The notes beneath the pieces are model-generated. The model ran no database searches, was not told the DNA's origin, and worked only from the letters and a program-made list of their open reading frames with translations. This document shows, piece after piece, positions 45,243 through 54,328 of a DNA stretch of 64,000 nucleotides. This DNA comes from Streptomyces diastatochromogenes (lineage in GTDB: Bacteria > Actinomycetota > Actinomycetes > Streptomycetales > Streptomycetaceae). Location: contig NZ_MCGQ01000042.1 of the NCBI RefSeq assembly GCF_002242805.1, positions 82,335-146,334 on the forward strand, in the 5' to 3' direction. How positions within the stretch are numbered: position 1 is the first letter of the stretch; each line of letters opens with the position of its first letter. The position numbers were made by a program, and so were the translations under genes.

Positions 45243-46226
45243 CTACACAGCGTGGCTCGATTCACGGGCCCGCCTCGATGCCGCACGAACCAGCCTGGCC
45301 CGCTGTACGAGGGACCTAGCGGCCCTCTCCCACTCGGGATACGCGAAAGCGAACCCGGCTGCGCGCAGCCGGCCCGGCACCACCCGACGGCTCTTGAGTA
45401 GCAGCTCCGTGTCCGAGCGCAGCGCGAACGCCCCCAACTCGGCCATCCAGCGCGTCGCCGGCAGCCCCACCGGGACACCCCAGGCCGTGCGCAGCGCCCG
45501 CATGAAGTCGCGGTGCGGAAGGGGGCCGGGCGAGGCGAGGTTCACCGGCCCCTCGAGGTCGTCCCGGGCGATCAGGAACTCCACCGCCCGCACGAAGTCC
45601 TCGTCATGGATCCAGGAGACGTACTGCGCGCCGCCGGCCACCGGACCGCCCAGCCCGAGTCGCGCCAGCCGCGACAGTACGTCGAACACACCGCCCCGAT
45701 CCGGGCTCATGACCATCGCCGAGCGCAGCGCCACCCTGCGGGTCGCGGGAGTCGGCGCCTCGGCCTGCGCGCGTTCCCAGTTCTCCGCGATCTCGACGCT
45801 GTACGCCCAGTAGTCCGGCACCCCGGCCTCCGAGCCTCCGATCACTCCGGTCGCCTCGTCGTGTGCCGCGTCGAAGCGGTGGGCGTAGACCGTGGCCGTA
45901 CTCATCTGCAGCCAGACGCGCGGTGGCCGCGCGGCGGCGGCGATCGCTTCGCCGACCACCCGCGCCGAATCCACCCGGGAGTCCATCATGGCTTGCAGGT
46001 TCTCAGCGGTGTAACGGCAGGAGACGCTGCGCCCGGCCAAGTTGATCACGACATCGCAGCCGTCGATCTCCGCGGCCCAGCGGCCCAGCGTGGCCCCGTC
46101 CCATCCGATGTGGTGCGCCCGCACGGGACGTCGGGTCACTACCGTGACCTCGTGGCCGGCCGCCGTCAGCGCACGGTCAAGAATCGTGCCCACCTGTCCG
46201 GTTCCCCCGGGCAGCACTACCTTCAT
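45243..46226 (-). CDS. TIGR01777-family NAD(P)-dependent epimerase-like protein
   Basis: 327 residues, Rossmann fold. MKVVLPGGTGQVGTILDRAL is the GxxGxxG start, CDVVINLAGRSVSCRY (near 65) is the family NLAG motif, and QMSTATVYAHRF and WAYSVEIAENWERA cover the catalytic Ser/Tyr region. FVRAVEFLIARDDLEGPVNL and RSDTELLLKSRRVVPGRL are typical of the C-terminal TIGR01777 part. The ATG follows GAGGGGG. A palindrome lies about 45 bp upstream. Substrate unknown. Confidence 0.8.
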   Translation of the reverse strand: MKVVLPGGTGQVGTILDRALTAAGHEVTVVTRRPVRAHHIGWDGATLGRWAAEIDGCDVVINLAGRSVSCRYTAENLQAMMDSRVDSARVVGEAIAAAARPPRVWLQMSTATVYAHRFDAAHDEATGVIGGSEAGVPDYWAYSVEIAENWERAQAEAPTPATRRVALRSAMVMSPDRGGVFDVLSRLARLGLGGPVAGGAQYVSWIHDEDFVRAVEFLIARDDLEGPVNLASPGPLPHRDFMRALRTAWGVPVGLPATRWMAELGAFALRSDTELLLKSRRVVPGRLRAAGFAFAYPEWERAARSLVQRARLVRAASRRARESSHAV

Positions 46227-46269
46227 CGAACCCCCTCGGCTTCGCTCGACATCAGCGTAGCCCTTCTTT

Positions 46270-46283
46270 TTGAACACGTTCAA
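46270..46283. promoter_or_regulatory. palindrome upstream of the TIGR01777 gene
   Basis: TTGAAC-AC-GTTCAA, a 6-bp perfect inverted repeat with a 2-nt spacer, 44 nt from the start codon. The form suits a TetR-type operator; no TetR gene is adjacent. Confidence 0.4.
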
Positions 46284-46514
46284 CTTGGGAGTCCGGTGCC
46301 CGCCAGGGGGAGGCGGGCAGATTGGCGTTCACGTTGCCTGCCCGCAGGGCGGCGGGCTGGAGGAGCCGTGCCGTGCCACCACCGGGAAGGCCGCACCCCG
46401 CTCCGTCCGGCTGATCGCGTCAAGGACGTTGCCGCAATGGCCGTACGTAACAGGGGCTGGATGAGGCGATGACCGGCCGCGGCATCCCGCCGCCGGGCAC
46501 CTGACCGGTCGAGT

Positions 46515-46682
46515 GTGGTCACGGGGGGTGTCTGCCAAGTGGGCGAGGAACGGGGCCCCTTCGCCCTGAGCAGCTCCAATGCGCCTGCAGCTCTTCCTGT
46601 TCGGCGAGGTTCTTCTCGAGGTCGGCGGCAACTGCGACGCGTACCTGTCCTGGATAGAGATTTTGTCGGGCTCGTCGGCCAC
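46515..46682 (-). pseudogene. small frameshifted coiled-coil gene
   Basis: GTG 46682 follows GGAG. The first frame reads MADEPDKISIQDRYASQ; an indel near 46630 then moves to VAADLEKNLAEQEELQAHWS. The whole looks like a short helical protein. No family assigned. Confidence 0.45.
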
Positions 46683-46910
46683 GGCAGTTCACGCTCCTTG
46701 GCCCGTGTTGTGTTGCGCCGGACGTACCCATCTCAGCCCCATACGGCTGAGGCCCTGGCCGAACGCACCCGTACGAGAACACACCAGCAGCGGGCTCACC
46801 ACCCTGGCCTGCCCAGGCGTTTGCTCCTCATGGTGTTGAGCGGACCGGAGCTTATGAGCGTTGTTTCTGGTGGGCGGCGTAGCGTCGTAGCGGGAAGTTG
46901 AGGGGGAGTA

Positions 46911-47198
46911 ATGACCAGCGTGCAATGGGTTGAGCTTGCGGCCTGCCGGAGCACCGACCCCGAGGAACTCTTCGCCCAGGGCGCCGAGCAGAACCGGGCG
47001 AAGATGGTGTGTGCTGGGTGTGCGGTGCGCACCGAGTGCCTGGCCGAAGCACTCGACCAGCGCATCGAGTTCGGCGTGTGGGGTGGCATGACCGAGCGCG
47101 AGCGCCGGTCCTTGCTGCGCCGCCGACCGGACGTTGTCTCCTGGCGGACGGTTCTGGAGGACGCGCGTCAGGCGTTCGAGCGGTCGGCTGCCGGTTGA
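46911..47198 (+). CDS. WhiB-family iron-sulfur regulator
   Basis: 95 residues. The four cluster-ligating Cys are present (C12, C34, C37, C43; pattern MVCAGCAVRTEC), followed by EFGVWGGMTERERRSLLRRR, the WhiB G(V/I)WGG turn and basic tail. It is a Wbl protein that coordinates a 4Fe-4S cluster and usually works with a sigma factor. GGGGGAG precedes the ATG. The C-terminal extension (VLEDARQAFERSAAG) is not diagnostic. The target is unknown. Confidence 0.85.
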   Translation: MTSVQWVELAACRSTDPEELFAQGAEQNRAKMVCAGCAVRTECLAEALDQRIEFGVWGGMTERERRSLLRRRPDVVSWRTVLEDARQAFERSAAG

Positions 47199-47563
47199 CT
47201 GCCCGGTGCGCACAATCGGCCCGTGTCCCGGCGGGTGCCCTCCCACGGCCGGTCCCCGCGACTTTGGCAGGCCGCACGCTGGTAGGCCTCCGCACGTGCG
47301 CGGGGCGGCAGGCAAGCAGACCGCACCCGCGGGCGACGGTCCCTCTCCTGTACCGATGAGCGTGCGAACCGCACTGCCCTTTCGTACGGTTCCAGTGCCC
47401 GGCTCAGACAGGACAGCAGGGCTTGGCGGTCCCGTGCTCTGATCGCACGCCGCGCGGGACCGTCTCAACGCTCTTGTCCGCCCCGCAGGCGGTTCCGCTC
47501 CACGACCGTTCATTCAAACACCCCCTGAGCATCAAACCGGCCGGACTGGCCCCCCGACCAAAG
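47199..47563. other. gene-free stretch
   Basis: No gene supported. A ku internal fragment begins at 47564 on the minus strand. Confidence 0.4.
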
Positions 47564-47917
47564 TCACTGGCGAAGTCTTTGGCCGTCGTCGATCGCTGTG
47601 GCCAGCCCCCGGAGCAGACCGAGCCGTTCCCGCCCGTGCCACGCGTAGCGGGCGACCGCGACCTTCGCAGCGCGCTGCGGGGCCTGGCGCGACAGCGCGT
47701 ACGGTTTCGCTGCGACGGCCCCTTGTGGCTGGAGGTAGTAGCCGGGGCCGATCTTCACCGGGCCGACGTCGGCGGTCGGGAGGAAGCCCACCAGCTCGAT
47801 CGCGCGCGCCGTGGGCAGCGGGATCCTCCGCAGGTCTTCCTCGGTGAGCGGGATGACGCGCCCGTCGGCCGGCTCGTAGCCCTGGCCGATCTCTCCGTAC
47901 GAGACTTCTCCGAACTA
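47564..47917 (-). pseudogene. ku: ku, internal remnant
   Basis: After a TAG, the frame reads FGEVSYGEIGQGYEPADGRV, LTEEDLRRIPLPTARAIELV, GPGYYLQPQGAVAAKPYALS and KVAVARYAWHGRERLGLLRG, which follow the order of the Ku core (roughly residues 45-160 of a typical Ku). It then runs into unrelated residues and stops. Both ends are missing. Confidence 0.7.
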
Positions 47918-48052
47918 GCTGCGCCCGGGACGTGTCATCCCTCGGGGGGTATCGGCGCAGTGGGGGAGCAGGTAGGCGTTAAGTGCTCATAGTGCGAGCG
48001 CGCCCCGGGGGCGCCGCGTCCGCCTGCTGTCCCCAGCGCACAGGCAGACAGA

Positions 48053-48169
48053 TGTTCGCCGAGCCTGACGAGGTGTCCGTTCTGGAGCACAAGTATGCGA
48101 TGCTGCGGACACTGGCACTCAACCCCGAGGAAACTACGTCCTGTTGGACCGTTTGCTAGGAGAGCAATG
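48053..48169 (+). pseudogene. XRE/DUF5753 regulator, C-terminal remnant
   Basis: DEVSVLEHKYAMLRTLALNP, then a frameshift to NYVLLDRLLGEQ ending at TGA, matches the C-terminus of the Streptomyces XRE-DUF5753 regulators that pair with DUF397 proteins. The DNA-binding part is absent. Confidence 0.6.
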
Positions 48170-48286
48170 AGCACCGCATTGCAGTGGTTCAAGTCCAGCT
48201 ACAGGACCCCGCGCGGGGCGCACCTCACCGTCACGCCCGCCGCCTGGGCCGCTCTCCTGGCGCTCCCCCAGTGGCCTCGCGCCTGA
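48167..48286 (+). CDS. shortened DUF397 protein
   Basis: 39 residues: MSTALQWFKSSYRTP then an odd HLTVTPAAWAALLALPQWPR end. DUF397 proteins are usually 60-80 residues (WFKSSYS..., then FTPAAWA), so the middle is deleted. TAGGAGAG precedes the ATG, which overlaps the remnant regulator's stop, the usual XRE-DUF397 arrangement. Probably non-functional. Confidence 0.5.
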   Translation: MSTALQWFKSSYRTPRGAHLTVTPAAWAALLALPQWPRA

Positions 48287-48292
48287 TCGCGC

Positions 48293-48970
48293 ATGCGTTA
48301 CTACCTCTACGTCTCCACCGTGAAGGTGGACATGCTGTACGAGCAGATTCCGCCGAAGCTGCTGCGGCGGCTCGCCGTGGAGGCGAAGGTCGACCTGAAG
48401 TTCGTGAGCGTGGCTGTGCAGTCGCCGCGCGCCGACACGAGTACGTACGACCGGCTCGACCTCGTGGAGGCGTATCTGGACCGGGAGTTCGACGTGAGCT
48501 GGATGTCCGAGCCCACGGCCTGGTTCCGGGGAGACCTGGGGTTGCGGATTGCCGGATACGGCGATGCCAACAGCCCGACGCTGATGACGGGCCGCGATGG
48601 CGACCTGGTCGTCGCGCTCATCGGGTCGGCGCACCACCTCATCGGCTACCAGGCGTCGCCAGACATGCATCGGGTCAGCTACTCGGGGTTGCCGTCGATG
48701 TTCCGGCTGCTGCAGGACATCCCTCCCGAGTGGGAGTACCAGTTCAACGTACGCTGGCGTTCCCGTATGCCGAGCCGGGAGAGCGTGACGCACGATGTGC
48801 TCCACTTCGCCGAGTCGTTGACCGTGCCGCCGGTGTACTGCGAGTTCCTGGCACGGCAGTTGATGCGCGGCACCGTGACGCGGGAGGACGGGCGGGAGCT
48901 GACGATCGTCATCGGGACACCGCTGTACGTGGCGATGTCGGACGGGGCACCCGAAGGAGAGGAGGCCTGA
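48293..48970 (+). CDS. DUF7019-like protein
   Basis: 225 residues, soluble. MRYYLYVSTVKVDMLYEQIP at the start, TAWFRGDLGLRIAGYGD mid-protein, DGDLVVALIGSAHHLIGY and YCEFLARQLMRGTVT with IVIGTPLYVAM near the end match the DUF7019 layout. Function unknown. The next gene's GTG follows its stop directly, and GGAGAGGAGG lies at its 3' end, so the pair is translationally linked. Confidence 0.7.
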   Translation: MRYYLYVSTVKVDMLYEQIPPKLLRRLAVEAKVDLKFVSVAVQSPRADTSTYDRLDLVEAYLDREFDVSWMSEPTAWFRGDLGLRIAGYGDANSPTLMTGRDGDLVVALIGSAHHLIGYQASPDMHRVSYSGLPSMFRLLQDIPPEWEYQFNVRWRSRMPSRESVTHDVLHFAESLTVPPVYCEFLARQLMRGTVTREDGRELTIVIGTPLYVAMSDGAPEGEEA

Positions 48971-51019
48971 GTGGAGCAGGCGTCGTCGATCGCCGATCTG
49001 ATGCGTATGCGCATGGACGGAGATGTCGCGGGACTGTGCCGGGCCACCCGGTCCAAAACCCATGACGTCTCCCTGTACGCCACCAAATTGCTGGGCAGCA
49101 GCACGGGGCCGCCGGAGGCCGTCGAGGCGCTTTTCGCCTGCCTCCGCCGACGGGGCGAGCGGTACCCTGGGCTGCGGCGGCAGGCAGCCAAGGCTCTGGG
49201 GAAGCTGCGGGAGCGCCGCGCGATTCCCGAGCTGGTGCGGCTGCTGGTCGAGGAGCGTCACGGCCGCGAGCAACTGGACCGGCCCGCCTGCGACGCCCTG
49301 GCCGCCATCGGCGGACCGGAGGCCGTCAGCGGACTCCTCGACGTGCTCGACCAAGTGGCGACCGACCGGCACAGGCACACGGCTGTACTCGTGCTCGACG
49401 CGCTGACCCGACTGCGCCCGCCCCGGGCCGTGACCCCACTCCTCGCCTCGCTCTGGCACTACCTGCCCGATCACGCGGGACATGTGGTGCGGACGCTCGG
49501 CGCCATCGGGGACCCGCGCGCGGGCTCCGCCCTCCTCGTCCTGGCGCACTCGCCCGCCTCGGGCACTCGCCTGCGCCGCGACGCGGTCACGGCGCTCCAC
49601 GCACTGCCCGACGCCGCCTGGCCACCCGCGCGCAGGTACCCGTCCGCCGAACCGCTCCTGTACGAGGCGCAACGCGACCCGGATCCCGAAACGGCACGCC
49701 TCGCGACCGCCCTGCTCTCCAGAACCGAGGACGGCCGGAATCACCTGTGGGACGTGCTTCGCGCCGCGTCACGATCCCCGCATTCCCCCGAGTGCCCGCC
49801 CCACGCCGTGGCCGCCGTCTGCGCCCGCGTAGCGGAGGAGCCCGATCTCTTCGCCGTACCGGATCCCGGCGAGTACCACGCTCTGCTCCGCCATCATCTG
49901 CGCGAGTCGGCGGTGCCGGCCGTGCGCCGGGCCGCGGCCCGGGCACTGTCGGCGCACGCGGGCGTGGGTACCTCAGCGAGCGAGGCCCTGCTGGAGGCGC
50001 TGGGCGACGCGCACATCAGCGACGCCGTGGCGGACCTCGTCGCCCGACTTCCCGGTCCGCCAGTCCAAGAACTCCTGGAACTGCTCACCGGTGGGGACGG
50101 GACGGTGCCCCAACAGCGCGGCGCTGCACGGGCGTTGGCGGGTATCGGGCACACGAGGGCTGCCCCGGCGCTGCTGACCGTCCTCGCGGACGGCATGGCC
50201 CCGACGGCGGTGCGCACGGCCGCCGCGGACGCGCTCGGCGCCCTACGGCGAACGGAGGCCGCCGCGCCCCTCGCGGCCCTGGCCGAGGACGAGGAGCAAC
50301 CCAGCACCGTGCGCGCCCGCGCCGTGCGGGCCCTCGGTCTGATCGGCGCGCCGGACACCCTGCCGGTGGTGCTCGCCTGCGCCCGGTCGCCACACGAGGC
50401 GGTGCGGGCGCAGGCGGTGCCGGCCTTGGGCGGGTTTCCCGTGGCGGAGGCGGCGCAGGCACTAGGGGAGTTCGTCACCCACAGCACCGAACCGCACGGC
50501 ACCGAGCCCGACGTCGCCCGCGCCGCCGTGCACGCCCTAGGCCGGATCGGCGCCCCGGCCCTGCCCGTCCTCGTCGCGCTCGCCGACGGCGTGGACGACC
50601 TGAGCGAGGACCTGGCCGACCGGCTCGTCGCGGCGCTCGCCGCCCGCCCCGAAGCCGAGGCGACCGCTGTCCTGGGCCGACTCGCCGCGGCACCGCCCCC
50701 GCCGCGGACGGCCACGTACACGTACGCCGCGGTCGGCGAGGGGCGGCTCGCCACGTCACGCCCAGCGCGGGAGGCCGCGTCCGCTGCGCTGACCGAGCGG
50801 GGCACATCCGAGTGCCTCACGCCCCTGACGTCGCTCCTCGGCCCTGGCTCGTGGTCCGGCGCCCACGAGGCCGCCGTACGCGCCCTGCTGAAGATCGGCA
50901 CTGCCGAGGCACACGAGCGCGTGCTGGCGTACTGCCGCACGATGACTTACCTCTATGACTGGCACGTTGAGGCGCTGGACGCCGTCGCCGAGGCCCGGGC
51001 GGTCCGGCTCGGGCCGTAG
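48971..51019 (+). CDS. HEAT-repeat scaffold protein
   Basis: 682 residues of Ala/Leu/Arg-rich helical repeats, roughly 14 HEAT units, for example LRRQAAKALGKLRERRAIPE, DALAAIGGPEAVSGLLDVLD, VRALGLIGAPDTLPVVLACA and AALGRLAAAP-like pairs. It resembles phycobilisome-lyase/HEAT_2 scaffolds without a catalytic domain. GTG start directly after the DUF7019 stop with an ideal GGAGG upstream. The coupling implies a complex of the two proteins; role unknown. Confidence 0.75.
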   Translation: MEQASSIADLMRMRMDGDVAGLCRATRSKTHDVSLYATKLLGSSTGPPEAVEALFACLRRRGERYPGLRRQAAKALGKLRERRAIPELVRLLVEERHGREQLDRPACDALAAIGGPEAVSGLLDVLDQVATDRHRHTAVLVLDALTRLRPPRAVTPLLASLWHYLPDHAGHVVRTLGAIGDPRAGSALLVLAHSPASGTRLRRDAVTALHALPDAAWPPARRYPSAEPLLYEAQRDPDPETARLATALLSRTEDGRNHLWDVLRAASRSPHSPECPPHAVAAVCARVAEEPDLFAVPDPGEYHALLRHHLRESAVPAVRRAAARALSAHAGVGTSASEALLEALGDAHISDAVADLVARLPGPPVQELLELLTGGDGTVPQQRGAARALAGIGHTRAAPALLTVLADGMAPTAVRTAAADALGALRRTEAAAPLAALAEDEEQPSTVRARAVRALGLIGAPDTLPVVLACARSPHEAVRAQAVPALGGFPVAEAAQALGEFVTHSTEPHGTEPDVARAAVHALGRIGAPALPVLVALADGVDDLSEDLADRLVAALAARPEAEATAVLGRLAAAPPPPRTATYTYAAVGEGRLATSRPAREAASAALTERGTSECLTPLTSLLGPGSWSGAHEAAVRALLKIGTAEAHERVLAYCRTMTYLYDWHVEALDAVAEARAVRLGP

Positions 51020-51036
51020 CTCGACAGGCCGCGCGG

Positions 51037-51380
51037 TCAGTTGGTGCGGCCGGCGATCCGGTCGATTGGGGGTATCCCTGGGAAGACGGAGGACTCGTTG
51101 CGTTTCCGCCGAGCGTCGAGCTACGCAATCTTCTTTTCCGCGGCCGCGAGGCTGACGCGGAGACCCTCGGCTTCGCCGAGCCAGCCTTCGCGTTCGGCTT
51201 CGGTGATCCGGTCGCGGAGGTTGTTCCGGATCTCTTCGAGGCGTTGCCGTTCAGCGGGGTTCACGATGAGAACGGGACAGCGCACGCAAGCGTGTTCGTG
51301 GCGGCAGTCTGTTCCGTAGGCCCGTCCGCATTCTCCGAGGGCGAGCTTCCTGCGCTTGAAGTGGCCAAGTAACTCGTCAC
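51037..51380 (-). pseudogene. integrase/recombinase, C-terminal remnant
   Basis: LLGHFKRRKLALGECGRAYG, TDCRHEHACVRCPVLIV, NPAERQRLEEIRNNLRDRIT and EAEREGWLGEAEGLRVSLAA match the Cys-rich tail of a Streptomyces phage-type integrase. A TAG follows KKIA; in frame beyond it come RKRNESSVFPGIPPIDRIAG and the native end. Confidence 0.65.
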
Positions 51381-51400
51381 TATCCGTCTAGGGTTCTCAA

Positions 51401-52231
51401 ATGCGTGGTGACGACATATCCGAGCGCAAGAACGCCTTCGTACACGCGCCCAGCGCCGAGGCGGCGCGGCGTCGCAGATGGCTGGTGGGCTGTTCGATCG
51501 CCGTGATCGTAGCGGTGGGGGTGGGCTGGTACGCGTGGCCGGCGAGCCAGGAGCCGAGCGCGGACCCCCACGTGCGTAACCCGGGCAAGGAACAGCCGAT
51601 CTGCGCCTCGTCGGACGGGCGGACGCTGTATGCAGACGTGGACGGCGACGGCGTGGTGGACGAGGTGCACGACAGCAAGGAGCGTGACGGGCGCACGGTC
51701 GTCACGTTCGAGGGACCTGGCAACAAGCAGGTCCGGCACTCCGTGTGGTCGATCGTCACCACGGCGAAAGGGCGCCAGAAGGCCCATGCGTCGCCCGAGG
51801 AGGGATTCCGGGCGGCGTTCGGAGATTTCGACAACGACGGCCGCGTGGACATGGCCGTCACGTACACCGCACTCGACAAGAGCGACTATCCGGTCGACTC
51901 GGCGAGCATGCACGAAGTGCGCTGGGGGCCGCTGGGCCGTGACCTCAAGGGCAAGAGCCGGGGTTCGATCCGGATGAGCCACGGTTACTACATCGACGGT
52001 TTGCGTGCGGTGGCGGGCAACCAGCACAGTGCCAGCGCCAGCGCCAACCCGGCCTCCGCACGGCTGCTGATTCACCAGACGACCGGCGACGGCGTATTCG
52101 AGACATACCAGGGACAGAAACTCGGTCATGATCTGGTGGTGCCGGATGAGCCGTTGCCCCGATGGGGACAGGAATTCGCCGAGCAGAAGGACGGGTGGAC
52201 CGACCTGGGCGAGTGCCCGGCATCACCATGA
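51401..52231 (+). CDS. membrane-anchored VCBS-like protein
   Basis: 276 residues. One N-terminal membrane helix (WLVGCSIAVIVAVGVGWYAW near 27-46) anchors an extracellular part. Two Ca-type loops, DVDGDGVVDEV and DFDNDGRVDMAV, resemble FG-GAP/dockerin motifs. LYADVDGDGVVDEVHDS and GPLGRDLKGKSRGSIRMSHG are notable. No strong ribosome site precedes the ATG. Function unknown. Confidence 0.6.
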   Translation: MRGDDISERKNAFVHAPSAEAARRRRWLVGCSIAVIVAVGVGWYAWPASQEPSADPHVRNPGKEQPICASSDGRTLYADVDGDGVVDEVHDSKERDGRTVVTFEGPGNKQVRHSVWSIVTTAKGRQKAHASPEEGFRAAFGDFDNDGRVDMAVTYTALDKSDYPVDSASMHEVRWGPLGRDLKGKSRGSIRMSHGYYIDGLRAVAGNQHSASASANPASARLLIHQTTGDGVFETYQGQKLGHDLVVPDEPLPRWGQEFAEQKDGWTDLGECPASP

Positions 52232-52422
52232 AGCACGCAAACCGGCCCCTAGCTAGTTGAGCACAACAGGACACTCCAGCGGGATTCGGTCCGACGCAGT
52301 CGTCGCGGCGGCACTGTGGCCGGAAGGCACGCGCCCTGGCGACCTGAAGGTCCCTGACTCACGAGCAGGCCTCCTCTGGCGCATTGTCGTGTTTTCGTAT
52401 CAGCGAAGGTGTTACTCCGGAC

Positions 52423-53235
52423 TCACCGGGTCCAGTACGGCGCGAGCGCTCCCTGTCGGAACGGCGCCGGGCTCACGCTGAGATCGCCGGCGAAGGGACG
52501 GTCTAAGACGAAGACCAGGAGCAGACTGAACCCGATGAGAGCGGCGACGGAGGCGACGAAGAGGATCTGGATCCGCAGCTTTCGCATGCCGTACAAGAAG
52601 GTGAGCGGGATCAGGACGACGGCCCCTCCGAAGGCCAGGATCTGCAGCAGCGGGGGCAGTTGCTGTTCGGCCATGGTCAGCCGGGCCCGGCGCTGGGAGG
52701 CGACGTCGTTGACGTGGTCCACGGCCTGCTCGTAGAAGACCTGTTCGCGAGTGGCTTTCGGTTCGTATGCCTGCAGTACGTCGTAGACGGACTGGAGCTT
52801 GCCGGCGGTGGCTTCGTAGCTCGGACGCCCCACGCGCATCTGAGGCCACTGTTGCTCCACGACCGCGTGAACGTAGTTGCCGAGCGCGGCGTCGAGGCGG
52901 GCGTGGACCGGGGTCGGGAAAGCAGCGGCATCGCGGGCGATGAGCGAGACATCCGTGGCCTCGGTGGCGACGATGGTCTCCGTACTCTCCAGCTGCGTCC
53001 AGAGGGTGACGATGACGAAGGCCAGGATGATCCCGTAGATCGCGCCGAACATCCCCAGCGTCACTCCGACCATGTCGTTGTGCTCGCCCTTGGCCAGCGA
53101 CGGGTATCTGCGGCGGAGCAGCACGCTGCCGGTGACGGCCACGACGACGGTCCCGCCGACGGTGACCACGGCCAGGGTGAAGGTGCTGAAATGATTGAGC
53201 AGCCAGAGCAACATGTGCGGGGAGTCTAGGGACAT
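52423..53235 (-). CDS. DUF4239 membrane protein
   Basis: 270 residues. N-terminal helices LLNHFSTFTLAVVTVGGTVV and VTLGMFGAIYGIILAFVIV, then a long helical extracytoplasmic domain (TIVATEATDVSLIARDAAAF), then LLQILAFGGAVVLIPLTFLY and ILFVASVAALIGFSLLLVFV. This is the DUF4239 arrangement (bestrophin-like fold). ATG 53235 has a weak ribosome site; ATG 53217 is an alternative. Possibly a channel; function unknown. Confidence 0.75.
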   Translation of the reverse strand: MSLDSPHMLLWLLNHFSTFTLAVVTVGGTVVVAVTGSVLLRRRYPSLAKGEHNDMVGVTLGMFGAIYGIILAFVIVTLWTQLESTETIVATEATDVSLIARDAAAFPTPVHARLDAALGNYVHAVVEQQWPQMRVGRPSYEATAGKLQSVYDVLQAYEPKATREQVFYEQAVDHVNDVASQRRARLTMAEQQLPPLLQILAFGGAVVLIPLTFLYGMRKLRIQILFVASVAALIGFSLLLVFVLDRPFAGDLSVSPAPFRQGALAPYWTR

Positions 53236-53510
53236 GAAGCTTGCCGAAGTCGCTCTTGGCGCTCTGGACCTACGGGCGTGAACATGGCCCGAGAGCGGCA
53301 CCGCTGCGCTCTGCCCAGCCCATGGCCCGTCTCGCGATGCGCGTCCAACATCCCGAGGAATCCACACGATCGAGCGTAAGGGGGATCGTCCTGTTAACCC
53401 ACCGGGGAGCCCGACGTGAGCTGCTGCACTCCGTATTGTTCAATGAAACTCGCTCTGTTCGGTGCCCGAGGCCCTAGCCTGCTGGATCACGGACGTACCA
53501 GGGGGACGGC

Positions 53511-53753
53511 GTGACACAGGACAGCGTGAACAGGGAGAGCAACAGACCTTGTCCACCGTCCGGCTGCGGACCAAGGCCACCTGCGGGGGCCGGCTCCCGC
53601 TCCGCCGCCCTGGCCATGCTCTGCGAACTCGTCGAGTTCGCACGGCAGTTGTGGCGATCCGTGAAGGCGCCCCACCTGGACGCCCACGTCCGCGCCGGAG
53701 CCCGCTTCGAACGTGGCCGGTTCGTCGAACGCCCCGAGGCGGTCGCGGCGTGA
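53511..53753 (+). CDS. small hypothetical protein coupled to GNAT
   Basis: 80 residues; the GTG follows GGGGGAC. Pro/Cys-rich start, then LAMLCELVEFARQLWRSVKA, a helical segment, and ARFERGRFVERPEAVAA. The stop overlaps the GNAT start (GTGA). No family recognised. Confidence 0.5.
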   Translation: MTQDSVNRESNRPCPPSGCGPRPPAGAGSRSAALAMLCELVEFARQLWRSVKAPHLDAHVRAGARFERGRFVERPEAVAA

Positions 53754-54268
53754 GCATCCGCGAGGCCCCGGCCATCAGCACCAGGCGGCTGGACCTGCTG
53801 CCGCTGCATGTCGAGCACGCCGAGGAGATGGCCGTGGTGCTGTCCGATCCGGCCCTGCACACCTACATCGGCGGCACTCCGGACACCCCGCAAGCCCTGC
53901 GCTCGCGCTTCCGGCGCATGACCGCGGGCTCTCCCGATCCGGCCGTCTCCTGGCTGAACTGGGTGATCCGGCAGCGTGACGAGTCCTGCCTGACGGGCAC
54001 CGTCCAGGCGACGGTCAGCCCCTCCGGCAACGGCCCCATCGCCGAGGTCGCCTGGGTGGTGGGGACCCCCTGGCAGGGAAGGGGCATCGCCACCGAAGCA
54101 GCCCGAGGGCTCGTCGACTGGCTGAGCCGGCAGCGGGTGCAGACCGTCATCGCCCACATCCATCCCGAACATCGGGCATCCGCCGCCGTCGCCACGGCAG
54201 CCGGGCTCACACTCACCGACGAATGGCACGAAGGTGAGATGCTGTGGCGCCGGAGCATCGGACGATGA
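53750..54268 (+). CDS. GNAT-family N-acetyltransferase
   Basis: 172 residues. ISTRRLDLLPLHVEHAEEMA is the RimJ/RimL-type N-terminus, AEVAWVVGTPWQGRGIATEA (near 100-119) is the acetyl-CoA pyrophosphate loop, and VIAHIHPEHRASAAVATAAG the C-terminal strand-helix. It acetylates a protein N-terminus or small amine in the cytoplasm. Coupled to the preceding small gene. Confidence 0.85.
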   Translation: MSIREAPAISTRRLDLLPLHVEHAEEMAVVLSDPALHTYIGGTPDTPQALRSRFRRMTAGSPDPAVSWLNWVIRQRDESCLTGTVQATVSPSGNGPIAEVAWVVGTPWQGRGIATEAARGLVDWLSRQRVQTVIAHIHPEHRASAAVATAAGLTLTDEWHEGEMLWRRSIGR

Positions 54269-54328
54269 CTTCATCGATCCACAAGTGAGGGCGAGGGGGA
54301 GTGGGGGCGACGTTGGCAGGCAGTCCCG

